64,000 bases of DNA from NCBI RefSeq assembly GCF_038002225.1, contig NZ_JBBOCA010000001.1, positions 5,394,001-5,458,000 on the forward strand, read 5' to 3'. Source of the stretch: Paenibacillus sp. FSL R7-0204. Its GTDB lineage: Bacteria > Bacillota > Bacilli > Paenibacillales > Paenibacillaceae. Positions 18,755-26,685 of the stretch are shown one piece after another. A model generated the notes under the pieces. That model was not told the origin of the DNA. It saw only the letters and a list, made by a program, of their open reading frames with translations, and made no database searches. How positions within the stretch are numbered: the first letter of the stretch is position 1; the number at the start of each line of letters is the position of its first letter. Position numbers and translations under genes: made by a program.

Positions 18755-18793
18755 TTATTTGAAAGCACAACATATAGATAAGGAGGTGTCGTA

Positions 18794-18925
18794 ATGGCTA
18801 AATCTAGTTCACAAAAAACTTCAAGTTCCAAAATGTCTACTGTTGCTTCGAAAGCACTCCAAAGCAAACAAACTAGCAAACTAACCAAGTCTTTAGCTGC
18901 CAGCGTTCTATCGCAATCCAAATAA
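18794..18925 (+). CDS. 43-residue Ser/Lys-rich small protein
   Basis: It starts MAKSSSQKTSSSKMS and ends LTKSLAASVLSQSK. It is basic and low-complexity at the N-terminus, with a short helical C-terminal segment. AGGAGG lies 8 nt before the ATG. It is the first of two consecutive genes of exactly 43 codons. I have an uncertain recollection of similar tiny proteins with an ASKxL...LAxSxLSQ pattern accompanying the two genes that follow here. Function unknown. Confidence 0.65.
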   Translation: MAKSSSQKTSSSKMSTVASKALQSKQTSKLTKSLAASVLSQSK

Positions 18926-18953
18926 TGTTAAATACTCAAAAAGGAGTGAGTCT

Positions 18954-19085
18954 ATGAGTAAAACACTTAAGATTAGAGTCGGCGGATCGAAGTCACAAAC
19001 CAAAAATGATCTAAAAAAGTTTGAACGTGAAATCTCACGTGAAGTAAACAAGCAATTTGATAAATTAATAAAAAGAATGAAGTAA
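18954..19085 (+). CDS. 43-residue basic helical small protein
   Basis: It starts MSKTLKIRVGGSKSQTKNDL, followed by a charged amphipathic helix with regularly spaced Lys, Arg and Glu, ending IKRMK. AAGGAG lies 8 nt upstream. It is 28 nt after the previous small gene and probably on the same transcript, with a hairpin at 19107. A nucleic-acid-binding or scaffold role is possible from its charge, but the family was not recognised. Confidence 0.65.
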   Translation: MSKTLKIRVGGSKSQTKNDLKKFEREISREVNKQFDKLIKRMK

Positions 19086-19106
19086 GCATCATAACCTAAA
19101 TTTCTC

Positions 19107-19136
19107 CTCCTTCAGATGCGGGTACATCTGAAGGAG
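19107..19136 (+). terminator. Hairpin after the paired 43-residue genes
   Basis: CTCCTTCAGATG (19107-19118) and its exact complement (19125-19136) flank a 6-nt loop. There is no long T tract, so it may attenuate or protect the RNA rather than fully terminate. Confidence 0.55.
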
Positions 19137-19332
19137 AACTCTTAACTTCCAGGTAACACCAACTAATTAATTCTCGATCAATTCTATCGAGTTAATTCCC
19201 TCCCGAATCACATATACCCCATTTCCAAGAGTGGTTCTTAATCATATATTCATACTCTTCTTTTCGAAAATAACCATAGCTTCTACACATAAGGTTTATC
19301 ATACAAAAATAATTGTAAAGGTTGTGATCCAG

Positions 19333-19647
19333 ATGGTAAAAGTAACTGGCGTTAAAGAATTGAACAACAGATTGAATCAAATAACTAAAGGTGCCCAGGA
19401 ACTTGGTGCTCAAAAACAAATGTCCTTTGATGAGCTCTTCCCAGATTCCTTTATTCAGAAACACACCCCATCTGAAAATATCTCTGATTTTCTAGGAGGC
19501 GTTGGCGTTAAATCAAAAGAAGACTTTGCGGCCCTTCCGCAGGAGGACTTAGAGACCTATGTTCGTTCTACAACGAAATTTTCGACGTTTCATGAAATGT
19601 CCCAGGCTGCTCTTGCTGAAGTCGTATATAAAAGATTAGGCTTTTAG
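19333..19647 (+). CDS. Unknown ~104-residue protein of the small-gene module
   Basis: It starts MVKVTGVKELNNRL, followed by MSFDELFPDSFIQKHT, a SKEDFAALPQEDLETYVRSTTKFSTF block and a C-terminal VVYKRLGF. This alternating aromatic/acidic helical pattern resembles a widespread uncharacterised family I cannot name. The start is ATG at 19333 with AAAGG 11 nt upstream; an in-frame ATG at 19231 has no ribosome site. It lies 247 nt downstream of the two 43-residue genes and before a hairpin. Confidence 0.65.
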   Translation: MVKVTGVKELNNRLNQITKGAQELGAQKQMSFDELFPDSFIQKHTPSENISDFLGGVGVKSKEDFAALPQEDLETYVRSTTKFSTFHEMSQAALAEVVYKRLGF

Positions 19648-19654
19648 TTTGACA

Positions 19655-19694
19655 GTAGACAAGCCCCTGCATAACAGCATGGGCTTGATCTACT
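19655..19694. terminator. Hairpin downstream of the 104-residue gene
   Basis: GTAGACAAGCCC pairs with GGGCTTGATCTAC (one bulged base), with inner pairing of TGC and GCA. It begins 8 nt after the stop at 19647. No T tract follows, so termination is only probable. Confidence 0.45.
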
Positions 19695-19887
19695 TAAGAG
19701 CGACCTTCGACTTTAAATAATGCATTACAATACGTTCCGTCCTCTACATAATGAATAGAACTGCACTTGATTTTGATTATAGAAATGATGAACCAGAATT
19801 GAGTTAACGGGCTCAACACTTCCAATATGTGTTAATGTTAACTTACAATAATAAGGGAAGCGAAAAATGGACTAAGGAGCGAGTCTC

Positions 19888-20655
19888 ATGACATCAGTCA
19901 CACAAAGGATTGCACAAATTAAGCAGCCTTATGGGGGCTACCTGAAACCAAAAGATTTTGATGAAATAATATTCGATGATGGGATTAAACTCTACCCTGA
20001 AGAGAATATTAATGCGGGTTTAGTCGGAACAGCCGTTGATTATCTGACTCGTTATACAATGGGGACTCTTGCCGACCAGGCATTTGATATTTCACTATTT
20101 GGTGCATCAATTATTGACGAAAAAGAGAACGCCGATTTCTTACTCTCTAGAGTTCGGGGGCTGGATGATTTATCAATAAGATCTGCATGTAAACTTGTGG
20201 GGTATGATGTATGCGCTAGAGTGGGGATTATCGGATATAAGAATGCAGATGATATCCATGCAGACGAAAAAACAGTTATCAATATTCGCACCATGGTGAA
20301 CCGTAGTCTTGCCTTTTTTGAACAACATGGGCCAATTATCAAAGAAGGCTTCACTTTTGAACTCGGGTACACACCTACGGTTACTTCAGGCGATGGAGAC
20401 TATCTAACCGAAGATACCTTATGGGATTTCAAAGTCTCAAAAAACAAACCAACGACTGGACATACTTTGCAATTATTGATGTATTATATTTTAGGTATTC
20501 GTTCAATACATAGTGAGTTTCATGATGTGAAGAAATTAGGTATCTATAATCCAAGGTTTAACAAAGCATATTTGCATGAGATTTCAAAAATTGATTCTTC
20601 GTTGATAAACAAGGTGGCTGCTGATGTTGTAGGTGTAGAAGCAAATATTATTTGA
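19888..20655 (+). CDS. RecB/PD-(D/E)xK-like nuclease-type protein
   Basis: A 255-residue protein. Residues ~165-205 hold the pattern GDGDYLTEDTLWDFKVSK followed by TLQLLMYYILG: Asp in GDY, a D-x-K strand (DFK) and a Gln-Tyr helix, as in RecB/Cas4-type nucleases. The long helical N-terminus has no recognised domain. The start is ATG with AAGGAG 9 nt upstream. The next gene, a broken phosphotransferase, begins 11 nt after its stop, suggesting an operon. Confidence 0.6.
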   Translation: MTSVTQRIAQIKQPYGGYLKPKDFDEIIFDDGIKLYPEENINAGLVGTAVDYLTRYTMGTLADQAFDISLFGASIIDEKENADFLLSRVRGLDDLSIRSACKLVGYDVCARVGIIGYKNADDIHADEKTVINIRTMVNRSLAFFEQHGPIIKEGFTFELGYTPTVTSGDGDYLTEDTLWDFKVSKNKPTTGHTLQLLMYYILGIRSIHSEFHDVKKLGIYNPRFNKAYLHEISKIDSSLINKVAADVVGVEANII

Positions 20656-20666
20656 GGGGGATTCGT

Positions 20667-21308
20667 TTGAAGAAAGGACTTATTGTGTTATTGAACGGAG
20701 CCTCAAGCTCAGGAAAGACAAGTATTTGTATGGAACTAAAAAAACAGCATGCGTTCCCATTTCATCACCTGTCCTTTGATGATTTTTCTGGTAGCTACAA
20801 TGATTTTATCAATAAGACATATCCAGACATTAAACTTACACGAGTATTGGAAGATCATGTTGTCTCAGAGATCCTTTTTGATCCCATCACCTCAGTGTGT
20901 ACTACGCGACCATTAAATTGTTTTCAGAAATGGGGCTGAATGTCATCGTTGATACCATAATTTATGATGATAAGCGCTTTAATGAATTTCATGATCTGCT
21001 GATGGATCTTCCTACATTGTTTGTAAGTGTATTGACTCATAAGAAGAGAACATATTAGAGGAGATCGAGCACTTGGATTAGCACTTTACCAGTACGACAT
21101 AGTAAATTCTTTTAATGAATATGACCTAGAAGTCAATACGGAAAGGTTGAGTCCAATTGAATGTGCCGATAAAATATTGAGGTTTATAAATCACGGTCTG
21201 TCAGACTCGGTATTCAAGAAATTAAGCAGAACCAATCCTACCATAAAAAACGCTGCATTGAACTTTCGGTCAGATTACGCTAATATGCCAGTTTTAACGG
21301 ATTCATGA
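20667..21308 (+). pseudogene. Frameshifted chloramphenicol phosphotransferase-like (CPT) gene
   Basis: Three frames join into one CPT-like kinase. Frame 1 has Walker A NGASSSGKTS at the N-terminus. After a shift near 20897, a second frame reads VYYATIKLF and LNVIVDTII, ending LFVSV. After a shift near 21048, a third frame reads HIRGDRALGLALYQ, YDLEVNTERLSP and a C-terminal tail to TGA at 21306. This is the usual P-loop, VIVD, LFVGV, RGDR and YDLEVDT order of the family. The start is TTG at 20667, 6 nt after GAGGGGG. With two shifts it should give no active enzyme, barring sequencing error. Confidence 0.75.
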
Positions 21309-21344
21309 TGAGGTAATTTGATTTTTCCAAGGAGTGGAGAATAA

Positions 21345-21809
21345 ATGAAATTGTTCCTGTTCCCTTACCTTCGGTATAAATTCGTCAACGCATATGTAGA
21401 CAAATTAGGTAACATGTATTTGGTTTCAACAAGTAGGTCTAAGAAGTTAGGATCAACCGAAATAGATTATATAAATGTTTTAGAATCTGGCTATTTGGAT
21501 TTTGAACTGCAAGAGAAGCTTATTGATTCATTCAAGAACTGCAATTCCCTCAAACCTCAGGAGGACATAACCAAAGACACCGTTATGGGGAGATTCATGG
21601 GTTTTAAAACATACTCGCGGGCCGTTAAGGGTTTAAAGCTTATTGAAATCTCCTGGTACTACAATCAAGGTTATGTAATAACGCCCACTGAAAAGAAGAA
21701 AGGACATGGATATATACATTTAGATAAACAAAAAATAAATTCAAATGAGGATGCTTTAGCTGCTGCTGTGAGAAGAGGAATTGATGCTTCGAGAATCACT
21801 AGTGAGTGA
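21345..21809 (+). CDS. Unknown 154-residue protein
   Basis: A soluble, mixed alpha/beta, basic protein with no recognised family. Visible features are an aromatic-rich opening (FPYLRYKFVNAYVDKLGNMY) and a lysine-rich C-terminal third. AAGGAG lies 10 nt before the ATG. It sits between the CPT pseudogene and hairpin element copy 2. Confidence 0.6.
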   Translation: MKLFLFPYLRYKFVNAYVDKLGNMYLVSTSRSKKLGSTEIDYINVLESGYLDFELQEKLIDSFKNCNSLKPQEDITKDTVMGRFMGFKTYSRAVKGLKLIEISWYYNQGYVITPTEKKKGHGYIHLDKQKINSNEDALAAAVRRGIDASRITSE

Positions 21810-21824
21810 GGTATCATATTCAAT

Positions 21825-22070
21825 TAACGGGGGAACATTAGTCCAATGGTAACAGCGGCGACTAAAGCTTATTTAATTAAGCCTTGGTTGCTGCTTTTTT
21901 TAATTGAATTATACCGTTCTTACTAATGAAGAATATCCTTACGTACAATATGTACGTTTGTACGCAAATAATAACTATCATTACTTTGAATTGCTAATGA
22001 GCTGTAGCTACTTATCATTTGATTTTCCCATACAGATAATTCCCCATCCATATGTCTACAAGGGCATCAA
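21825..22070. repeat. Duplicated hairpin element, copy 2
   Basis: Alignable with 18360-18583 through most of its length. It shares the GAACATTAGTCCAATGG head and has a stem from GCGGCGACTAAAGCTT to AAGCCTTGGTTGCTGC ending in seven T, which would act as a plus-strand terminator. It also shares the block around AAATAATAACTATC and the CATATGTCTACA end. The distal half overlaps a minus-strand coding relic. Confidence 0.7.
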
Positions 22071-22122
22071 ATAACATTACACTTTTTAGTTCGGCGTCGG
22101 TTGTGATGATTTGTTTAGTCAT
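21923..22122 (-). pseudogene. Short frameshifted gene relic in hairpin element copy 2
   Basis: A strong AAGGGGGG precedes ATG at 22122, and the frame MTKQIITTDAELKSVMLF...VDIWMG stops after 35 codons at 22015. A neighbouring frame then carries QMISSYSSLAIQSNDSYYLR and VRKDI to a stop at 21923, matching the relic at 18472-18675. It was probably a single small gene that suffered a frameshift or internal deletion. Expression of a 35-residue peptide remains possible. Confidence 0.45.
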
Positions 22123-22283
22123 TTTCCAATCGCCCCCCTTTACGCATGAACAAAGGACGCTTAAGGAGCAAAACAGCAGGCGTACCACTAAGACTCATAT
22201 CTTTCCTGTTGTAACCTTTCTTGAAGTTTATTATCAGTAACGAGCCATTTACTTTTCATTACATTTTTTGACTAGAATATATA

Positions 22284-22337
22284 TAAATAAAATCCAAGAT
22301 AATGATTTTATTTAATCAGTATCTTGGATTTTATTTA
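22284..22337 (-). terminator. Terminator of the 22377-23288 gene pair
   Basis: A perfect 18-bp inverted repeat (22284-22301 and 22320-22337) with an 18-nt loop, 40 nt past the stop of the minus-strand HTH gene. Confidence 0.75.
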
Positions 22338-22376
22338 ATCTTGCTTATGAAGATAATTTAACTGCCAAAAAAAATA

Positions 22377-22724
22377 TTATCTTTTCTTCCTTAAAGACCT
22401 TGAGACAGTTGGTTGACTCGTATCTAACACGAAACCAATTTCATCTTGACTCAGCTTATGATTATTTTTAAGTTCTTGCATAAGATTATTTCTTTCTTCC
22501 TTTGTAGGATTACTCGGAACAGTTATAAAATTCATGCTCTTTATTCCCGAAGGTGATGACTTACCAATCATGGTGTTGCCATCATAACCAGCAGCTTTTA
22601 TTTTTTCGGTTCCATCTGTACTTTGTTCATAGCTTATCTTTTTTGTATTTACATCTTTTTTCAAATGTTCGATTAAGTTAATAAGTTTACCCGCGTTAAA
22701 AAGTTCAATTTCCCCCATGCTCAA
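22377..22724 (-). CDS. Small protein with C-terminal helix-turn-helix
   Basis: A 115-residue protein. The last ~40 residues (MQELKNNHKLSQDEIGFVL, then DTSQPTVSRSLRKKR) form a textbook helix-turn-helix with a basic tail. The N-terminal 75 residues were not recognised. It is probably a DNA-binding regulator. It lies 12 nt after the 183-residue gene on the same strand and before a strong terminator, so the two look like one operon. Confidence 0.6.
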   Translation of the reverse strand: MSMGEIELFNAGKLINLIEHLKKDVNTKKISYEQSTDGTEKIKAAGYDGNTMIGKSSPSGIKSMNFITVPSNPTKEERNNLMQELKNNHKLSQDEIGFVLDTSQPTVSRSLRKKR

Positions 22725-22736
22725 TTCCCTCCGCCT

Positions 22737-23288
22737 TTAAAATTCATCTTCTTCATCAAATCCATATATTTCATCTTCATCTTTGATTTGTCCCAATAGA
22801 ACGATTTCTAGAATTTCGTTATACACTTCTAAGCGAGCATTTATATAAGGTTCAAAGTAATGATGAACACCATCATTAATTATCAATTTTTCACAAATAA
22901 CAACTTCTTTTTCAATAGAGGTAATTTGATATTGTAGAAATTCAACGAACATCGAGATTCTATTAGCAGAAAATAATTTCTTCTTGAAGTTAATTTTATC
23001 TTCTTTTTTTATCTCGAATAGGATATTCATGTAAGTCTGAATACTTTGCAGTGCACTATATCTTCCGTGATTAGCTGCTTGTTCGTCTCCTTGTGATAAA
23101 AAATATATTATTTGGTCTTTATCGCGTTTAAGTTCTTTTTTATTTCTCTTTATATATTTAATTAATTTCCATACTCTACTTCCTCTCCACGGCTTCAGAT
23201 TCAATTCTAAATACATACTTCCATCAAACAAAATCGCACCCCCCAATATAACATTATTTATCATTTTGTTAGTTATGGAATATATCAT
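22737..23288 (-). CDS. Unknown helical protein, partner of the small HTH gene
   Basis: Up to 183 residues, mostly charged helices, ending in an acidic tail (DEDEIYGFDEEDEF). No family recognised. The ATG at 23288 has no clear ribosome site; GGGGGG lies 7 nt before an in-frame TTG at 23231, which would give 164 residues and is a good alternative. It is followed by the HTH gene. The pair could be a toxin-antitoxin or regulator-target unit, but nothing in the sequence proves this. Confidence 0.5.
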   Translation of the reverse strand: MIYSITNKMINNVILGGAILFDGSMYLELNLKPWRGSRVWKLIKYIKRNKKELKRDKDQIIYFLSQGDEQAANHGRYSALQSIQTYMNILFEIKKEDKINFKKKLFSANRISMFVEFLQYQITSIEKEVVICEKLIINDGVHHYFEPYINARLEVYNEILEIVLLGQIKDEDEIYGFDEEDEF

Positions 23289-23600
23289 TCGTTATAATTA
23301 TATACAAATTCTTTTATACAATCAATATGCATTTTCGGAAATCTTATTTGAAAATCAGTACTTCCATATGTATTTCAAATAAATATTGCTCCAGAACGAT
23401 ATGAAACAAGTCCTATGAATTATTTCATTCTCATTGCTACATATAATTGTATATTTAATCGTAATCACCAGTTTGGAATTGCTAAATATTGTGGGAATCC
23501 GCACATTTCATATGCAATATATTTAATACAGGTTTACAATAAATACTACATATGCTAAAATCAATCCTGTATATAATATTTTTAATACGAGGTGAAAAAA
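23289..23600. other. Divergent intergenic region
   Basis: 312 nt of AT-rich sequence between divergent genes. It probably holds both promoters; I see no gene or strong hairpin in it. Confidence 0.4.
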
Positions 23601-23999
23601 GTGCCTATATCAAAATCCGAGGCTGGAGCTCGCTTAGGGGTTAAACAACCATCTATCGATCATTTAATTAAACAAGGACGTTTAGATGTCGTTAGTGTTA
23701 CTACAAGCCATACTGTTAAAGATAAGGTTACCGAGAAATCTTTATACACAGAGCTTGCCGAACGCCATCGTTTATTCGGGAACGCACTTTCACTAACTGA
23801 TGATAGTGAGCAATGTTTATGTGGATGCGGGGCGAAAACGAATCAAGGTAAATATTATCTTGCAGGGCATGATCAAAAGTTAGAAGGCATTATTAAGTTT
23901 TTTCTCATTAATGGAAACTCACTTGATCATCAGTTGGCTGTTTCACTGGCGATGTCTCGTAATATTAATATACATGCTTTGCTGACTCGCGGATTCTAA
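23601..23999 (+). CDS. Small protein with N-terminal HTH-like and cysteine-knuckle motifs
   Basis: A 132-residue protein. The start PISKSEAGARLGVKQPSIDH looks like a DNA-binding helix-turn-helix. The middle CLCGCGAKTNQGKYYLAGHD is a CxCGCG..T...GHD zinc-knuckle-like motif. The rest is helical. The start is GTG at 23601, 6 nt after GAGGTG; a GTG at 23592 overlaps that site. A DNA-binding regulator is the simplest guess. Confidence 0.6.
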   Translation: MPISKSEAGARLGVKQPSIDHLIKQGRLDVVSVTTSHTVKDKVTEKSLYTELAERHRLFGNALSLTDDSEQCLCGCGAKTNQGKYYLAGHDQKLEGIIKFFLINGNSLDHQLAVSLAMSRNINIHALLTRGF

Positions 24000-24313
24000 C
24001 TCAAAATTTAAAATTCAAAGCATCATTACCAGTTTTTTGGTTCGTTGAACCAGATGCTACTTTGTTGAAAAGGAGAATTTAAATGATACATGTTTTCACA
24101 AACTTAATTATTTCACCACCGTAATAGAATAGGAACAGTCCGTCGATGAAAAAAGAAAAGGCAGGCACTAGACTTGATAACCTATGAAATAGAGCAGCGG
24201 ATTAATTTCGGAAGAACAAAGCGACTGCCTGTGCAGCCGCTTTTTCGGGGTGGGCGAAGTAGCTTGCAAGTGATACGATAATAAAAACAGTCATTGTGGC
24301 TAGGAGGATTAGT
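24000..24313. other. Intergenic region with a 13-codon reading frame
   Basis: AAGGAG lies 8 nt before an ATG at 24083 that opens a 13-codon frame (MIHVFTNLIISPP) closing at 24124. The ribosome site is good but the frame is very short, so it could be a leader peptide or chance. A terminator lies at 24218-24245; nothing else is visible. Confidence 0.35.
24218..24245 (+). terminator. Rho-independent terminator
   Basis: AAAGCG and CTGC pair with GCAG and CGCTTT across an A-C mismatch and a 4-nt loop, followed by a T run. It ends a plus-strand transcript, either that of the 23601 gene or a short RNA from the preceding gap. Confidence 0.65.
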
Positions 24314-25222
24314 ATGGCTGCTAATAAATCTCAGAATAAAATTCAGCATTGGGTACCACAGTGCTACCTTCGCTACTGGTGTGATACGGATATTCCTGAA
24401 AATTACACACCATACGTATGGCTGTACTCAAAGGACTGGAGTATACAAAAACCCAAAGCACCCGAGAATATTTTCGCGGAAAGTGAATTATATACCATCG
24501 ATATGCCGAATGGAGAACGTGATTTATCCATTGAACACAAACTTTCCAAACTCGAAACCACATACGGACAGGTCGTTTCAAAAATCGTAAAAAATCAATC
24601 CATTACTCCTGATGAACAAGCCGATCTCTGTCTGTTTTTATCAGCGATGCACGAACGAACGCCATTCCAAAGAGATCACTGGAAAAAACAATGGAGTGGT
24701 ATGTACTCAAACATGAACAGAATGAAAAAGGAGATTGAGGAAGCTTCCCCAAAGCGTAGAGCAAAAATGACCAGTCTAGGCCGTTTATCACACGGGCCGA
24801 CATTGTCGATGGAGGATGTTAGGCGCCGTGCTGAAAAACCTCTTCAAGAAATGATGGTGCCGAGGGTTTCATCGCGGGCGTCCATACTCACGAGGATGAA
24901 CTTATCCATTTTATACTCGATAAGCAAAGCAAGATTTTTAACGTCTGACAATCCAGCTGTTATCTTTGATCCTGAATCAAACAAACGGCATTGGATGTAC
25001 GAAGGGGGAATACAGTTTGAAACTGTTGAAATCACCCTACCACTCACCCCTAAGCATACGTTATTGTTAACCTGGAAGGAGCTCCCTCAGTACATCGAAA
25101 TCACGAGAAAAAAGGTTGAGTTATTAAACCAACGGAATTGGGCCTATGCTCGTAATTTTGTTGTTGGCAATTCGAAAATAGACAAGCCTTCGTGGGTTCC
25201 TGAACAAGTCGATTTTGACTGA
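24314..25222 (+). CDS. DUF4238 protein
   Basis: A 302-residue protein. The opening NKIQHWVPQCYLRYWCD matches the H-(x)2-P-x-x-YLR-x-W start of DUF4238. Further on, FLSAMHERTPFQRDHW and the strand RFLTSDNPAVIF are also typical. The function of the family is unknown, although it occurs often in mobile and defence regions. The start is ATG at 24314, 6 nt after AGGAGG. It converges on the CBASS operon with only 5 nt between stops. Confidence 0.8.
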   Translation: MAANKSQNKIQHWVPQCYLRYWCDTDIPENYTPYVWLYSKDWSIQKPKAPENIFAESELYTIDMPNGERDLSIEHKLSKLETTYGQVVSKIVKNQSITPDEQADLCLFLSAMHERTPFQRDHWKKQWSGMYSNMNRMKKEIEEASPKRRAKMTSLGRLSHGPTLSMEDVRRRAEKPLQEMMVPRVSSRASILTRMNLSILYSISKARFLTSDNPAVIFDPESNKRHWMYEGGIQFETVEITLPLTPKHTLLLTWKELPQYIEITRKKVELLNQRNWAYARNFVVGNSKIDKPSWVPEQVDFD

Positions 25223-25227
25223 GCGAA

Positions 25228-25824
25228 TTATAGATAAAGAATAGAATATACAATAGCGAAAGCTACGCTAACATAAATAAGGGTTTCAAAATGAAGAATT
25301 GGAAGTTTATCACGCCACGTATGCCCAAGTTCTTTGGATACCCATTTCGATTGCATAACATAAAAGAATCCAATATGAGTCAGCCAATTCCCCATAACAA
25401 CTTGTTTGGATATAGAGATATGACTAACTTCTTGGGTAATTGCATCAATTCGGGCGATGTATGTGGAAAAATCGCTAGAATCGCTAAGGGAGTCTACTTC
25501 CAGATAAATTCGACGTAGTTCATTAAACAAAACCAATAATTTTTTTCCAACAATATTATATTCCTCTTTCGGATCACTTGATAGATCAACTACAAAAGCA
25601 ATTAGACCTATGCTTAACAGTACGACTGAGATGAGCTGTTGATTGTCTGTAGAGACGGTCTTGTACTGTTCCAGAAGCTGAAATACACCTATGATCATGG
25701 TAAGCAGACTCACTGCTTTTGGAACAATACGTAGAACATCATAAGTCACAAAATGTTTCTTTCCACCAAATCCGACATTATAGGCAGTTAGAGCAATATA
25801 ATGCAGTACGTTATTTTTGTTCAA
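25228..25824 (-). CDS. SLATT-family membrane effector of a CBASS system
   Basis: A 198-residue protein. Two hydrophobic helices (~35-53 with AVSLLTMIIGVFQLL, ~62-80 with SVVLLSIGLIAFVV) are separated by a short loop, followed by a long charged helical region and a third hydrophobic segment at the C-terminus. This is the layout of SLATT effectors, which are thought to open membranes on sensing a cyclic nucleotide. The start is TTG at 25824, 7 nt after GGGGTG. It begins 6 nt after the CD-NTase stop, giving a compact two-gene type I CBASS. Confidence 0.82.
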   Translation of the reverse strand: MNKNNVLHYIALTAYNVGFGGKKHFVTYDVLRIVPKAVSLLTMIIGVFQLLEQYKTVSTDNQQLISVVLLSIGLIAFVVDLSSDPKEEYNIVGKKLLVLFNELRRIYLEVDSLSDSSDFSTYIARIDAITQEVSHISISKQVVMGNWLTHIGFFYVMQSKWVSKELGHTWRDKLPILHFETLIYVSVAFAIVYSILYL

Positions 25825-25830
25825 TCAATA

Positions 25831-26685
25831 TCACCCCGTATAATAAGCTCCAAATATTTGCTTCCACAGGCTATCGTCCTCATCTTGAGCTGCCTTTTCA
25901 GCTAAATTGAATGCAGATTGAGCCTTAAACTCAAACGCTCCTGTCCGCCAAACATACTGCCCACTTCCTTTAGCTTTCCAGTAAACCTGTTCCCTGTCCT
26001 GTATCGACAGATATTTGAAAAAATCCCTCGCCATCCAATCATACCAGTTATAGGATTTATCGTTATATTCCCAATTATCCATAAACTGCATGGCAAGGGT
26101 TTCGAGAAGCATACCTGTAATAGGTACATCATAACGGACTTTCCACGCCTTCATCATACGGACCAAATGCTCAACCTTCTTATTGTATTTCTTGTTGTAT
26201 TCATTAATCGCAAATATCTCGGCAACAGGGTTGCATATTCTCCATTGCCCACCGTCATTGGAATCTGGATATGTATAGGTTTCATTTTTGTTTAAAAATG
26301 CAGGAACAATTTCAAATCGAGTACCATCGCTAAAGTTAACGACAACAACTTGTCCATCTCCGCCGACATCTGTTAATGGATACGTATTTTTAACCGCTAA
26401 TTTTACTTGTTGTAGTAATGCGGATTGTCCATTGCTACGGTAAGCATTAAATTTTGCATAAGTATCATAAGGGAGTACCATTAACATGTCTACATCGCTA
26501 AATCCTTTAATAGCCGTACCTCGTCCATACGATCCAACATACCGTGAATTTCTTGTGGTGGAATCCAAACCCCAGAAAGCTAAGTTTAAGCGGCGTGTAA
26601 TTTTGTGATAACGATCTGACACAGTAAGGTGGTTGGTGGTACGTAAATTGCCTACCAAAGATTCGAATTTATGTCCGATGTACAA
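25831..26685 (-). CDS. CD-NTase, SMODS-family cyclic-oligonucleotide synthase (CBASS)
   Basis: About 284 residues. The nucleotidyltransferase motif is GSYGRGTAIKGFSDVDMLM (around 52-70), with catalytic Asp in DVD and the third carboxylate in RFEIVPAF (~126, Glu). The C-terminal half is the helical OAS-like domain. In CBASS the enzyme makes a cyclic di- or trinucleotide on phage infection and activates the effector encoded next to it. The start is TTG at 26685 with GGGAGGGG 5 nt upstream; a second TTG directly precedes it. Which cyclic nucleotide it makes cannot be read from the sequence. Confidence 0.9.
   Translation of the reverse strand: MYIGHKFESLVGNLRTTNHLTVSDRYHKITRRLNLAFWGLDSTTRNSRYVGSYGRGTAIKGFSDVDMLMVLPYDTYAKFNAYRSNGQSALLQQVKLAVKNTYPLTDVGGDGQVVVVNFSDGTRFEIVPAFLNKNETYTYPDSNDGGQWRICNPVAEIFAINEYNKKYNKKVEHLVRMMKAWKVRYDVPITGMLLETLAMQFMDNWEYNDKSYNWYDWMARDFFKYLSIQDREQVYWKAKGSGQYVWRTGAFEFKAQSAFNLAEKAAQDEDDSLWKQIFGAYYTG

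Noticed and set aside
19192..19464. 90-codon minus-strand frame
   Set aside because: It has no ribosome site and overlaps the better supported plus-strand 104-residue gene.
24294..24590. 98-codon frame shifted against the DUF4238 gene
   Set aside because: The DUF4238 frame has the AGGAGG site and the conserved start; this one is a shadow.
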